Below, in pieces: positions 12,300 through 21,387 of a stretch of DNA of 33,339 bases (position 1 is the stretch's first letter; each line of letters begins with the position of its first letter). Origin of the DNA: CAZERT01 sp964630015 (GTDB lineage Bacteria > Patescibacteriota > Microgenomatia > UBA10105 > UBA927); contig CAZVTJ010000004.1 in assembly GCA_964630015.1 (NCBI GenBank), forward strand, positions 1-33,339. The letters run 5' to 3'. The translations under genes and the position numbers were made by a program. The notes beneath the pieces were generated by a model. That model searched no databases. It had not been told where the DNA came from and worked only from the letters and a program-made list of their open reading frames with translations.

Positions 12300-13451
12300 A
12301 AGACCCCAATACACCGTAAACAGAAGCCAAATTGCCGCACCGACAGGCTGAAATGATGCAAAAAGTAAAAATAGGCCTATGCCCAGATGTTCAATTGATA
12401 GATTCCTGTGAAACAATAAGAGGACAAGAAATCCTATCCAGATTCCAAGGCCCATAACACCCGACCATACGGCAATATCCAAAAAAAGATTATGCGTCCG
12501 GTCAATGACAAGCGGCGATGTGATGATTTCATCGGATAAGAACGCCTTATCATATACTAGCTCGTTTGATTCCGCGCCATAGCCAAAAATAGGTTTTTGC
12601 ATGATGGCTTTGACCGCATATTTCCAAAGCGTCATCCTGTTTTCGACAGGTGAACTTCCCCGAATGAAAGAGATATATGCAATGGTTCCGATTACGCCAA
12701 TACATACTATCGTAAACAGGATATACCGTATTATTTTCCTTTTCCAAACGGTAGTAACCATGCAGACAAAAGCTATACACCAGCATAATAAGGCAATCCG
12801 TGATCCGGTTAACACGAGCGCTATAAACGATGCAAAAAATACAGTGAATCGGAGAAAAACCACATTTCTATAAACCGTTTTTTGAAGGATCCGATCGACC
12901 AACGGGAGTGAAAGAACACAAAAAGCGCCTGCCGTATTTGGTTCACCGAAAGTTCCGGTTACACGATGTTCAAGAAGCGGTACCCAAATGCCCAAAAGGG
13001 ACGGAAAGACATATTGAGCGATCATGATAATGATTTCGGAAATATAAACATAAAGAAATAGGCGAGAAAACAGCACGTTCCCTCGGTCCAAAACATGGCG
13101 AAGATAAAATGACAGAGTCCACACGCCAATAAAAAAAATTACTCCTTGCCCCCGACCAAACCAACCAGCAAATGCACCCACCGGTGATGACGATACTGCC
13201 GAGGAAATTCCCAACACAATAACCCACAGTCCATACAATATATCGCTTTTTGTCAAAACGAATTGCTTTTCCCGTAATAGAAGAATACCAACCACGGATA
13301 CCGCACTCAGTATATATACTCCTTGAATTTTTACCGATTCGAAATGTCCGGTGTACCCCAACAACGGAAGAATGCACATTCCAAAATATATAATGATACG
13401 GATAACGGATTCCAGTTTCCCTAACCCTTGACGAACACAACTTCTATCCAT
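12270..13451 (-). CDS. O-antigen ligase / polymerase family membrane protein (Wzy_C)
   Basis: 393 residues with about ten to twelve transmembrane helices. The Wzy_C (PF04932) hallmarks are present: LTGSRIALLCW in the middle, a large outside loop with MTLWKYAVKAIMQKPIFGYGAES, then DRTHNLFLDIAVWSGVMGLGIW, where the loop histidine is typical of WaaL ligases. The protein would join or polymerise lipid-linked glycans at the cell surface, or glycosylate surface proteins. GalU and GalT in this window provide related sugar nucleotides. ATG 13449-13451 sits just after a palindrome shared with the divergent dockerin gene. No Shine-Dalgarno. Confidence 0.85.
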   Translation of the reverse strand: MDRSCVRQGLGKLESVIRIIIYFGMCILPLLGYTGHFESVKIQGVYILSAVSVVGILLLREKQFVLTKSDILYGLWVIVLGISSAVSSSPVGAFAGWFGRGQGVIFFIGVWTLSFYLRHVLDRGNVLFSRLFLYVYISEIIIMIAQYVFPSLLGIWVPLLEHRVTGTFGEPNTAGAFCVLSLPLVDRILQKTVYRNVVFLRFTVFFASFIALVLTGSRIALLCWCIAFVCMVTTVWKRKIIRYILFTIVCIGVIGTIAYISFIRGSSPVENRMTLWKYAVKAIMQKPIFGYGAESNELVYDKAFLSDEIITSPLVIDRTHNLFLDIAVWSGVMGLGIWIGFLVLLLFHRNLSIEHLGIGLFLLFASFQPVGAAIWLLFTVYWGLLVAQERKNS

Positions 13452-13465
13452 ACAATAAATTGTAT
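13450..13465. promoter_or_regulatory. Palindrome between divergent O-antigen ligase and dockerin genes
   Basis: ATACAAT-AA-ATTGTAT, arms of 7 bases. On the minus strand it offers a -10 (TACAAT) a few bases before ATG 13451. It may be an operator acting on both genes. Confidence 0.35.
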
Positions 13466-13480
13466 CAGAGGGATTTATTC

Positions 13481-15238
13481 ATGAAATCATCAAAAATACA
13501 GACCAACAAAATCGTCAAAACGCTTATCCCTCTTCTTCTGGTACTTCTGCTCCCCTTATTCGTCTGGATCATTACAACAAACAAATTTGAAATCCGGAAA
13601 AAAGCAGCTTCAGGCGAAGCACCTACAAATAATGCAATTTCGTGGATGACAGATTCCGTTGGTCTTACTGCGGATAATTTCTATATAAAAATCGGAAGAA
13701 CCGCGTATACGGCAGCCAATTCAAATCTTTCCCTTCATTCAAATCCCGGTACTACTTACAAAACTCTTGAAGCGATATGGCAGGAATTTAATCCGGAATT
13801 AAACGATATCGTTGAAATGCGGATGTTTATTTATTTCAAATCCGATGGTGTGTACTGGTGGTCAGACGAAATCCGCACCTATAACGGAAACAAAAATGGG
13901 GATTGGATTTATTACCGACCTTCAGATCCAAATAAACCGTTCTTTAAAACTCTCAATGGATCAACGTTTATCCAAAACGGTGAAATGGCATTACCCAGCT
14001 CTCCGCTTGGACAAGGAACCATATATTTCAATAACCTGCGCATAAACCCGTTTTTCCCCTCTGTTTGTTTTTCCAATATGGTTGATACCGATTCAGCGAC
14101 AAAAGCATATGCACTTTGGGTTTCCTATGGCAGACCAAAAATGCCAGGGTGCCAACCATGTATTCCCATCGCCTATCCCGATCGGATAGACGCTACGATT
14201 AAGTTGGAACCAAATGCCTACTATTGCGAGCCAACTCCCATCGTTTCCCCATCGGAAAGCTGTATCGGTAAACCAAACGGCACAAAATGCGAAAGTGTTT
14301 CGTGCCCAAACTGTCCTCCGGGGAATCACTGCATAATGCTTGCATGTCTACCATATGCCGGTGTTTGCCAAAACCAGCAATGTGTACGCTTGGCTTCTCC
14401 GCAATCGCCTACACCCATAAGAACTACACCATCCACCTGTCCGCAACTTGTTCCCCCGGCACCAAATTCGGGATGCGTAATCAGACAACCCGGAAATTGC
14501 ACAACTCCTTCCGGTTGTTGTCCGATCATTGTCTGCCCAACTATCACACGCCCTCCAATCGGAACTCCGATTCCGACAAACGGAACAAGACCATGTCCGA
14601 CGGCAAAAGAGGGATGTACGATGTCGCCATCTCCGGCAAGTTGTCCGCCAAACAGCACGATTCCCTGTTGCGGTACAGAAATATGCCCGATTACACAAAA
14701 ACAGACAATCAATATCCAATTCCGGTATGCCTCTATCCCCGATGCTCGGGTTACGAATGGTTTCGTAAAAATTGGCATTGTTACACCTACAACGGAATTA
14801 TGGACGCCAAGCTTAAAGGTTCAACCTCTGGGGACAACAGGGATTTACCAAGCATCGTTTACCCTCCCCCAGGCGCTTGACCGCACCAAATTATATAGAT
14901 TTATCATTAAAGGAGAAAAACATATTGCCAGCAAAATCTGCCGGTTGGCAGGACAGAACCAGGCATGTGGCGTAAATGAATGGATTACTGTTCCGGTAGC
15001 AACTAATTTCACCATCAGTTACGTGAACCGCCCCATCGAACCGGGAGACGTAGTCCCGCAGGATAATGTTACTAATAAAGCCGATTTCACGCGGGTAATA
15101 CAGGCGGCAGCAAAATTATCCTCTAAACAAACGGATCAGGATAAACTTGTTGGGGATTTGGATTACAATAATGTCGTTGATCTAACGGATATCGGTTTAA
15201 TGCGGAAATCTTTGGAAACTCGCCCAGATGAAAACTAA
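13481..15238 (+). CDS. Membrane-anchored surface protein with C-terminal dockerin-like domain
   Basis: 585 residues. The N-terminal anchor (VKTLIPLLLVLLLPLFVWIITTNKFEIRKKAAS) is followed by a roughly 190-residue beta-rich domain. A long cysteine/proline-rich segment comes next (residues about 230-400, many C-P-x-C and P-I-x-x-P runs, likely an extended disulfide-linked stalk), then a beta domain. The C-terminus carries two dockerin-like calcium loops: GDVVPQDNVTNKADFTRVI and GDLDYNNVVDLTDIGLM. Dockerins bind cohesins, and the next gene, overlapping by 11 bases, encodes a cohesin-like domain. ATG 13481 follows AGAGGG at good spacing; the upstream in-frame codons lie in the palindrome. Confidence 0.8.
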   Translation: MKSSKIQTNKIVKTLIPLLLVLLLPLFVWIITTNKFEIRKKAASGEAPTNNAISWMTDSVGLTADNFYIKIGRTAYTAANSNLSLHSNPGTTYKTLEAIWQEFNPELNDIVEMRMFIYFKSDGVYWWSDEIRTYNGNKNGDWIYYRPSDPNKPFFKTLNGSTFIQNGEMALPSSPLGQGTIYFNNLRINPFFPSVCFSNMVDTDSATKAYALWVSYGRPKMPGCQPCIPIAYPDRIDATIKLEPNAYYCEPTPIVSPSESCIGKPNGTKCESVSCPNCPPGNHCIMLACLPYAGVCQNQQCVRLASPQSPTPIRTTPSTCPQLVPPAPNSGCVIRQPGNCTTPSGCCPIIVCPTITRPPIGTPIPTNGTRPCPTAKEGCTMSPSPASCPPNSTIPCCGTEICPITQKQTINIQFRYASIPDARVTNGFVKIGIVTPTTELWTPSLKVQPLGTTGIYQASFTLPQALDRTKLYRFIIKGEKHIASKICRLAGQNQACGVNEWITVPVATNFTISYVNRPIEPGDVVPQDNVTNKADFTRVIQAAAKLSSKQTDQDKLVGDLDYNNVVDLTDIGLMRKSLETRPDEN

Positions 15239-16553
15239 TGCTGCCCGATTAATTGGTTCTGTCGTCGTATTGCTTCTTGGATTAAGCATACGGGTAAATG
15301 CTGCATATGCGGCAGCATCCCTGCAATTTTCACCTGCCACAAAAACCGTTACCAATAACCAGACATTTACCATCGACGTAACAATTAATACCGATGGTCA
15401 AAATGCCATGGGCGCAAATGCAACGGTTATATACACCCCAGCCGATCTTTCCGTTGTTTCCATAGAAAACGGATCGTTTTTCCCGGATTTTACCGCCCCG
15501 TTTGATAACGGATTGATCGAAATCCGGGGATATTTTTCCGCGGCAAATGGCGGTAAATCCGGAACGGGAAGTCTGGCAAAAATTACCTTTAAGGCAACAA
15601 AAGCTTCCGGAACATCCGATGTGGGATTCCGGTGTACAGCCAATTCGACAAGCACGCAAATACTTAATACCGATTACACCAATATCCTTTCCTGCGGTAA
15701 CCTCAATACTTTAAGGGTTTCCTTTGGCGGCTCAAACGTTGATCCGACAAACACTCTGGTGCCAACAAAACCGGGAACAACCACCGTTCCGACGGCTCCG
15801 ACGGCTCCAACCGCAACATCTACCCCAGGCGGATCACCAACAAACAAAAAACCGGACTGTGTCGGCATTTCCGCACTGCCGGCAGTCAGTGGGAAAACAA
15901 ATTCGGAAATCACCTTCTCCTGTGCCGGCAAAGATAATGACGGATCCATTTACCATGCGGAATTTTTCTTCGGTGACGGAACAAGCAAAAAAATATCGCA
16001 GATCGTTGGCTCGTCGGGAACCATCATGGCAAAGCATACCTACACAAAAACAGGAACGTATACTACAGCATGCCGCGTTATCGACAACGACAATGCAACA
16101 TCGGATATTCCATCTATCTGCACCCTCTCGTACCCGATTGCCCAGGGATCTGTACAAACCACAACCAAAACAACATCAACAAAAAACACAACCCAGCTTG
16201 CAGTTGCGCCCACACTGGCACCAACCATTCCTGTCGTCACCCTTGAGCCGTACCAATCCCCGACCCCGCTTCCGGTAGATCTGGGAGCTACCGACTTCGA
16301 AACACAAAAAACCGAAGAACAGCCTACGTCTTCAATGCCATGGCAATGGATTGCGGTCCTTGGCGGAATCGGACTTCTTATCCTTATCATCTTTATCCTT
16401 ATCATCAAAAGCTTCACCAGAAGAAGAATGCCGCCGCAAATTCCGCTCAACACCCAAACGGACCCGTCACAACCACCGCAGCAATATCCGCAGATACTGG
16501 AAATTGACCAACAGACTCCTCCACAACCCCCGGGGCAACCACCGATTACATAG
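15228..16553 (+). CDS. Surface protein with cohesin-like and PKD domains and C-terminal membrane anchor
   Basis: 441 residues. A signal peptide (RLIGSVVVLLLGLSIRVNAAYA) precedes a cohesin-type beta sandwich at about residues 25-165: SLQFSPATKTVTNNQTFTIDV, ADLSVVSIENGSFF, GTGSLAKITFKAT. A Thr/Pro linker comes next, then a PKD-like domain (ISALPAVSG...FFFGDGTSK...AKHTYTKTGTYTTACRV). A second linker follows, then a C-terminal transmembrane helix (WIAVLGGIGLLILIIFILII) and a Q/P-rich cytoplasmic tail. It overlaps the dockerin gene by 11 bases, so the two are co-translated and probably interact as a surface scaffold pair. Confidence 0.83.
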   Translation: MKTNAARLIGSVVVLLLGLSIRVNAAYAAASLQFSPATKTVTNNQTFTIDVTINTDGQNAMGANATVIYTPADLSVVSIENGSFFPDFTAPFDNGLIEIRGYFSAANGGKSGTGSLAKITFKATKASGTSDVGFRCTANSTSTQILNTDYTNILSCGNLNTLRVSFGGSNVDPTNTLVPTKPGTTTVPTAPTAPTATSTPGGSPTNKKPDCVGISALPAVSGKTNSEITFSCAGKDNDGSIYHAEFFFGDGTSKKISQIVGSSGTIMAKHTYTKTGTYTTACRVIDNDNATSDIPSICTLSYPIAQGSVQTTTKTTSTKNTTQLAVAPTLAPTIPVVTLEPYQSPTPLPVDLGATDFETQKTEEQPTSSMPWQWIAVLGGIGLLILIIFILIIKSFTRRRMPPQIPLNTQTDPSQPPQQYPQILEIDQQTPPQPPGQPPIT

Positions 16554-17073
16554 TAACGGCTTTCCTGCGTTTCTTTATTCCATTCCCCCAACGGAACCAA
16601 TTGGGATTCAGTTTGCCCAAAATTGCAAGATCGTCACAAATATCAAAGAGGTAATGAAAAATCATTGCACCGATAAATACTGCCAGACTTTTTGCATTCA
16701 CCCGAAGTGCAATAGCCAATACAACTCCTAAAATACAAATAGAATAAATATTATGGTAGGCTAATTTCGTATTGTATTTATGCCCTTTTTCAATAAATTT
16801 GGCCAGTGTCCTCCATTCCCGGTCCCGAAGCAGGGATACCGCCATTTTGGCATAGTCATCATGATTGCGTTTCCGCAGGAAAAAAACCATGTGTTCCGCA
16901 TCCGGAAACAGCGACCCAAATAAACTCAGCAGAATCCACCACGGATGGATTCCGTTCCATACTTCCCGAAGCAGCCAAATCCATGCAAGGCCAATCAGAA
17001 GGTGGTAGCCCATGTGCCGGCTATGCCAGAAAATATATGCGAGTCCCCGCAGTTTTGCCGTTGTTTTCCGCAT
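16546..17073 (-). CDS. Small integral membrane protein, YdjM-like topology
   Basis: 175 residues, about four membrane segments. Conserved polar positions fall in membrane-proximal places: RHMGYHLLIGLAW, FGSLFPDAEHMVFFL (P-D-x-E-H), YHNIYSICILG and IFHYLFDICDDL (H-x-x-x-D). The order matches the protein at 11805-12299, so both may be membrane-bound metal-dependent hydrolases; similarity is in pattern rather than sequence. Its 3' end overlaps the cohesin gene's 3' end by 8 bases. It starts 5 bases after galU's stop on the same strand coordinate line, with galU upstream in transcription order, so it may be cotranscribed. Confidence 0.6.
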   Translation of the reverse strand: MRKTTAKLRGLAYIFWHSRHMGYHLLIGLAWIWLLREVWNGIHPWWILLSLFGSLFPDAEHMVFFLRKRNHDDYAKMAVSLLRDREWRTLAKFIEKGHKYNTKLAYHNIYSICILGVVLAIALRVNAKSLAVFIGAMIFHYLFDICDDLAILGKLNPNWFRWGNGIKKRRKAVTM

Positions 17074-17077
17074 GGAA

Positions 17078-17956
17078 TTATAACTTCAAAGACTTTAAAT
17101 ATTCCCGGAATTCGCCGTTTAAATCCTTGTGATTGAGCGCAAACTCGATAACAGTTTTTAAGTATTCCAGTTTATTGCCCGTATCGTAATATTTGCCGTT
17201 TTGGATTTCGCAGGCATAGACCGGCCGGGTTTTCATCAGCTCCCGGATCGCATCGGTAAGCCAGATTTCCCCGCTTTTTCCCGGTTTTGCCTGTTCCAAC
17301 AATGGGAAAATATCCGGTGTAAGGACATAACATCCATGCGCGGCGATATTGCTTGGCGCTTCCTCCACAGACGGTTTTTCCACCAGCCGCTTAATCTGGT
17401 CTATGTGGTCTTCCACTTTCGTTACTTCCACAATGCCATAGCGGGAAACGTCTTCCTTTGGAACCTTGATTGCCGAAATCACAGGGTCACCGTATTTGTA
17501 ATACACATCCAAACACTGTTTGGTCCGTGGAGGTTTACTGTAGATAAATTCGTCTCCCCAGATAACGACGAACGGTTCGTCACCGATGACGTTTTTGGCG
17601 CACAGTACCGGCGTACCGTTCCCATACGGCCCTTTTTGGCGAATATAGACGAAATTGGCAAGTTCCGCAGTGCGTTTGACTTCATCAATCAACTTTTCTT
17701 TCCCCTGATCTTTGAGCGTTTGGATAAGTTCATTGGGGTAATCAAAATGATCCTCAATAGCGCGTTTGTGCCAACCAGTCACAATCACGATATCCGTAAT
17801 GCCGGAATCGACCAATTCTTCCACGACATACTGGATGACGGGCTTATCCACAATCGGCAGCATCTCCTTGGGCATTGCCTTTGTCTGGGGCAAAAACCGG
17901 GTACCAAACCCTGCGGCAGGGATAACGGCTTTACGGATTTTTTGTCGATGTGTCAT
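17078..17956 (-). CDS. galU: UTP--glucose-1-phosphate uridylyltransferase
   Basis: 292 residues, full length for bacterial GalU. The nucleotide-binding start RKAVIPAAGFGTRFLPQTKAMPKEMLPI is diagnostic. It is followed by QYVVEELVDSGITDIVIVTG, GNGTPVLCA, VIWGDEFIY (metal aspartate), GIVEV and LVEKPS. It makes UDP-glucose for surface glycans and, with GalT (26480-27448), interconverts UDP-hexoses. The start has a good Shine-Dalgarno (AAGGAGG, 6 bases before ATG). The 16546-17073 gene follows after 4 bases, suggesting an operon. Confidence 0.95.
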   Translation of the reverse strand: MTHRQKIRKAVIPAAGFGTRFLPQTKAMPKEMLPIVDKPVIQYVVEELVDSGITDIVIVTGWHKRAIEDHFDYPNELIQTLKDQGKEKLIDEVKRTAELANFVYIRQKGPYGNGTPVLCAKNVIGDEPFVVIWGDEFIYSKPPRTKQCLDVYYKYGDPVISAIKVPKEDVSRYGIVEVTKVEDHIDQIKRLVEKPSVEEAPSNIAAHGCYVLTPDIFPLLEQAKPGKSGEIWLTDAIRELMKTRPVYACEIQNGKYYDTGNKLEYLKTVIEFALNHKDLNGEFREYLKSLKL

Positions 17957-18072
17957 GGAATGCCTCCTTGTTCCGTTTTTCTCCGGGACCTATCCACAGA
18001 AAAGAAAACGGTCCCTCTATTGTAGCTGTCGTGAAAAAGCCCTGTCAATTTGCTATGATTATCACTATATTC

Positions 18073-19707
18073 ATGGGAAAACGATCCGCTGTGTTTATCA
18101 TCCTGGGTTTCCTATTCCTGACCATTGTTCCAAACGTTGTACTGGCGCAGGAACAATCCGTTATCGTCAAACCAAAAACATCGGTGTCCAATACGTATTC
18201 ATTGCCTTTTAGCACCGGAAATACGCAAATCGATGCATTTCTGGGCAGGATCTTCCACCCGCCACAACAGGTAAATATTCCGAAATTGGATAAATATGCC
18301 GTTTGGATGGAAAACTCGCTACAGGCACTTCTGCCCCAAACAGTAAATGAAAAGCTTGTACGCGACACGAAACCACGAAAAGTTTCTATGTCATACCGAT
18401 ACTGTGCGTGCAACACCCAGACCGGTGAATGTTCAGAAACAACAAGTGACCAGCCGGTCATTACCGATCCCGATCCTGCAATCAACTCGCTTGTCACGGG
18501 ATCAGTCACGCTGAATAGTTTGTATGGAACAGGAGAAAAAATACAAAATAACCAGGGAAATTACGATTATAACTATGTCACCGAACTCATCGGACCTGCG
18601 GAAAAATGCGGCGCAGATTCACAAGGCGACCTACAGGATTCAAAAACCGTCAATACCAACGCACCGGGTTCAACCGGAGGCGGGTTATTTTCCACCATTC
18701 TCGGATGGTTTTCCCGATCCGGAAATACGGACGGAAATGTAACCGTAACCAAAACTGAAAGCATTAATGGTGACCAATATGCACGGGCGATGTGCTCGGC
18801 TGGTGGCAACTGTACGGAAAAGGATCTTGCCGATCTTCCGGAAACCGAACGGAACTCCTTAAAACCGGGCGGTGTGATGGATACTTTCCTCCCCGAGTCC
18901 ATAAAGGCAAAAGAAACCGACGGGCAAACACAGGGAAGTGATACGGATAAGGATTTGGTGTACCAAAAAACAAAAGCGGTCCAAAAAAAATCCGATCAGA
19001 CAAAGTGTCTGCTCATCCCCGCTTCACTGCAGGCTCAATACGGGCTGCAATGTTCCACAACCGAAACTGCACCCATACAACCAAAAGACTGCGGGAGTTA
19101 TTTCACCAATCCTGCGCCTGGTTCGGATGCAAAAACCGGTGGATCATCTTCCGGCGGTCCGCTTGGCTACGGCATACCATTCCGTAATCCGTCCTGTGTA
19201 TTTCAAAACAAGGAGGCAGTTGCCGAATATGCAAGTGCCTGGCTTGGCGGAAATGAAAAAGCAAGAAGTGCAGTACTGGAAAACTTCGATACGATCGTAA
19301 AATATGCCCAGGAATATAACTGGAGCCCTGCCTTTGTCATGACACTATGGATTGAGGAATCTGCGGCAGGTGCCTACCCGGGAGCACACCAAATGGGTTG
19401 TGTGTTCCGCAATAACGAGGCATATGAAAATGGTTGGAAGAGAATGGACAGATCATCACCGGTATGCGAACAGCTTGCTTGCCTCATAGACTATCCAAAC
19501 CAACCCACATTCCAAAGTTTTATCTATAATTATTCCGGAGACGGAAAAGACTATTTTAACCCGGCATATAATAAAAACCCCTGCTTTGCCACAAATATAT
19601 TCAATGCCTATACGCACCTAACCAGCAGAGCAGGGCTTCCCGAAGGATGTGCTGCAACCGGTTCACCTTCACGGGCTTTGATGACGCTGTATCAATCATG
19701 CAAGTAA
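18073..19707 (+). CDS. Secreted protein with C-terminal lysozyme/transglycosylase-like domain
   Basis: 544 residues. Signal peptide SAVFIILGFLFLTIVPNVVLA with an A-x-A-like cleavage site before QEQ. The central 300 residues are polar, low in hydrophobics, with cysteine pairs (YCACNTQTGEC, GGNCTEK). The last 150 residues resemble a lysozyme-like fold: ILENFDTIVKYAQEYNWSPAFVMTLWIEESAAG, with a glutamate in the position of the catalytic Glu of SLT-type transglycosylases, then FQSFIYNYSGDGKDYFNPAY. Likely remodels the cell wall outside the membrane. The ATG 18073 is chosen because the signal peptide begins there and a TATGAT box lies 13 bases upstream. Confidence 0.7.
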   Translation: MGKRSAVFIILGFLFLTIVPNVVLAQEQSVIVKPKTSVSNTYSLPFSTGNTQIDAFLGRIFHPPQQVNIPKLDKYAVWMENSLQALLPQTVNEKLVRDTKPRKVSMSYRYCACNTQTGECSETTSDQPVITDPDPAINSLVTGSVTLNSLYGTGEKIQNNQGNYDYNYVTELIGPAEKCGADSQGDLQDSKTVNTNAPGSTGGGLFSTILGWFSRSGNTDGNVTVTKTESINGDQYARAMCSAGGNCTEKDLADLPETERNSLKPGGVMDTFLPESIKAKETDGQTQGSDTDKDLVYQKTKAVQKKSDQTKCLLIPASLQAQYGLQCSTTETAPIQPKDCGSYFTNPAPGSDAKTGGSSSGGPLGYGIPFRNPSCVFQNKEAVAEYASAWLGGNEKARSAVLENFDTIVKYAQEYNWSPAFVMTLWIEESAAGAYPGAHQMGCVFRNNEAYENGWKRMDRSSPVCEQLACLIDYPNQPTFQSFIYNYSGDGKDYFNPAYNKNPCFATNIFNAYTHLTSRAGLPEGCAATGSPSRALMTLYQSCK

Positions 19708-19728
19708 TAACACAAAATAATCTTGTGC

Positions 19729-19757
19729 TTTACAGTCTTTTTCCGTTTTGGTATTAT
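19729..19757 (+). promoter_or_regulatory. Promoter TTTACA-17-TATTAT of secE-nusG
   Basis: -35 TTTACA (19729-19734) and -10 TATTAT (19752-19757) with a 17-base spacer. The predicted start near 19764 leaves a short leader with GGGAGGGG before the ATG at 19788. Confidence 0.75.
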
Positions 19758-19787
19758 CACTGTTGACCCCGGGAGGGGTTTTTGATT

Positions 19788-20006
19788 ATGGAACAATCAC
19801 GCGTGCCCACACTTCCCAAAGTCGCAAGTCCAACAAAATTTTTTAAGGAAGTCTTGGCGGAGTTAAAAAAGGTTACTTGGCCAACACGGCAGGAAACCAT
19901 CAAACTCACCGTCGTCGTGATTGCAATTTCCGTACTCGTGGGATTATTCATCGGTGGCCTGGATGCCCTGTTTTTGGCAATCCAATCCGCAGTTTTTAGG
20001 AGATAA
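19788..20006 (+). CDS. secE: Preprotein translocase subunit SecE
   Basis: 72 residues, the short single-helix form. The conserved amphipathic motif FFKEVLAELKKVTWPTRQE precedes one transmembrane helix (LTVVVIAISVLVGLFIGGLDALFLAI). SecE holds SecY together in the Sec channel. A strong GGGAGGGG Shine-Dalgarno lies about 9 bases before ATG 19788 (TTG 19782 is in frame but less likely). Followed by nusG after 2 bases, the standard order. Confidence 0.95.
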   Translation: MEQSRVPTLPKVASPTKFFKEVLAELKKVTWPTRQETIKLTVVVIAISVLVGLFIGGLDALFLAIQSAVFRR

Positions 20007-20008
20007 TT

Positions 20009-20683
20009 ATGGACGATACAACACAAAAACCAACTATTGAGCAACAACAGACCGCTCCCGCTACGCCGGTTGAAGAATCCAAAAATGAAACAAAAGAAGA
20101 AACAGCACACCCCGCCACGCTCCCCGTCATTGAAGAAGCACCAAAACCGGTGGCACCCCCAAATGCCAAATGGTACGTGATCCACACCTACTCGGGACAC
20201 GAAAATAAGGTCGCAACGAATTTAAAACAACGCATCGACACAATGAAATTGGCGGATAAGATTTTTGACATCGTTGTCCCCACCCGCAACACCGTGGTCG
20301 TCAAACACGGCAAAAAGGAAGAAGTGAAGGAAAAAATCTTCCCGGGCTACATACTGGTTAAAATGGTGCTTGATGACATTTCCTGGCTTGCAGTACGCAC
20401 AACACAGGGTGTCACGGCATTCGTGGGAGCAGGAGACAAGCCAACCCCCATTTCCGAAACGGAAGTTGCCGCGATCATGAAGTTCATGTCGCTGGAAGCT
20501 CCAAAATACAAAACGAAATTCACGGTCGGCGAAGCGGTAAAAATCACCGATGGCCCGTTTGCCGACTTTTTGGGATCCATTGATTCCATCGACGAAGAAA
20601 AAGGCAAGATCAAGGTCCTTGTGTCCATCTTCGGACGCGAAACACCGGTCGAACTGGACTTCCTCCAGGTGGCAAAATTGTAA
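20009..20683 (+). CDS. nusG: Transcription termination/antitermination factor NusG
   Basis: 224 residues. NGN domain from about residue 53 (AKWYVIHTYSGHENKVATNLKQRI...EKIFPGYILVKMVLDD...GVTAFVGAG), then the KOW domain (FTVGEAVKITDGPFADFLGSIDSIDEEKGKIKVLVSIFGRETPVELDFLQV). NusG links RNA polymerase to Rho or ribosomes. The first 50 residues are a disordered, proline/glutamate-rich extension not found in E. coli NusG. It has its own GGAGATAATT ribosome site and is cotranscribed with secE. Confidence 0.96.
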   Translation: MDDTTQKPTIEQQQTAPATPVEESKNETKEETAHPATLPVIEEAPKPVAPPNAKWYVIHTYSGHENKVATNLKQRIDTMKLADKIFDIVVPTRNTVVVKHGKKEEVKEKIFPGYILVKMVLDDISWLAVRTTQGVTAFVGAGDKPTPISETEVAAIMKFMSLEAPKYKTKFTVGEAVKITDGPFADFLGSIDSIDEEKGKIKVLVSIFGRETPVELDFLQVAKL

Positions 20684-20696
20684 ACAAATCCTGCCT

Positions 20697-21281
20697 ATGA
20701 ATCTACATCTTGAAAGAAATTCTCGTGGTCTTTTGTTTGGCCATACACCGGAAACCAGTCAGTTTGCTGCTCTTTTGAATCCTTTATTTTCGCCGGCAGT
20801 TAGAATTACCGAGCTGCAAAACGGAGCAATCCCCCATGAATTGTGGGAAAAACCACGTTTCGTTCAGGAATATTTTACGCAGTTAAATGCACTTAATGAT
20901 CCACTTGAAATCGAAAAAATTATGCGATTGGTAAAGCCACAATATTCCATCCAAACTCCATGGACACCGGAAATTGCCAATGTTGTCATTCCTGCATGTA
21001 TCACGGCAGACCGGTATCCATTCATAAACAGGCACCCTGTTGATGACAACATGCGTTTCAATACGCTTATTACAACACTCCACTATGCACTCTCCAGATA
21101 TCCCAGACTTGCACCTGATGCAGACGCCCTAAAAACACTTGTTGAACCCCATATTGCCAAAATACCAAGCATCCCGCTGGAGCCTTCTATGGATATGATA
21201 CAAAAAAGAGTTTTTGAAGGCCTTCCGATAAAAAAACAGTCACCATCCGTTTTTGGATTTGTCACCACGATTTTTCATTAA
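20697..21281 (+). CDS. Hypothetical protein
   Basis: 194 residues beginning MNLHLERNSRGLLFGHTPE. It is soluble, with many proline, histidine and leucine residues, no membrane segment or signal, and no motif I recognise. Composition and codons look like a real gene. ATG 20697 lies 14 bases after nusG's stop with no Shine-Dalgarno, so it may be read from the secE-nusG transcript. It occupies the place where rplK normally follows nusG. Confidence 0.6.
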   Translation: MNLHLERNSRGLLFGHTPETSQFAALLNPLFSPAVRITELQNGAIPHELWEKPRFVQEYFTQLNALNDPLEIEKIMRLVKPQYSIQTPWTPEIANVVIPACITADRYPFINRHPVDDNMRFNTLITTLHYALSRYPRLAPDADALKTLVEPHIAKIPSIPLEPSMDMIQKRVFEGLPIKKQSPSVFGFVTTIFH

Positions 21282-21315
21282 TTGAAGTTGATATCGTAAA
21301 CTTTAATTATTCCGT

Positions 21316-21383
21316 AAAAACATAATGGCATGCAGGAAAGGCTTTGAAAAAATACGACTAACGTCGCATACCATTATGTTTTT
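21316..21383. terminator. Large inverted repeat, probable bidirectional terminator
   Basis: AAAAACATAATGGCATGC (21316-21333) pairs with GCATACCATTATGTTTTT (21366-21383) at 17 of 18 positions across a 32-base loop. It lies between converging genes and ends with a T tract on each strand. The length is more than a usual terminator and could be a small palindromic repeat. Confidence 0.6.
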
Positions 21384-21387
21384 CGCT

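Noticed and set aside
14326..14880. Alternative ORFs of 120-200 codons inside the dockerin protein gene
   Set aside because: They are other-frame readings of the cysteine/proline-rich stalk, which has few stops; the anchor and dockerin domains fix the real frame.
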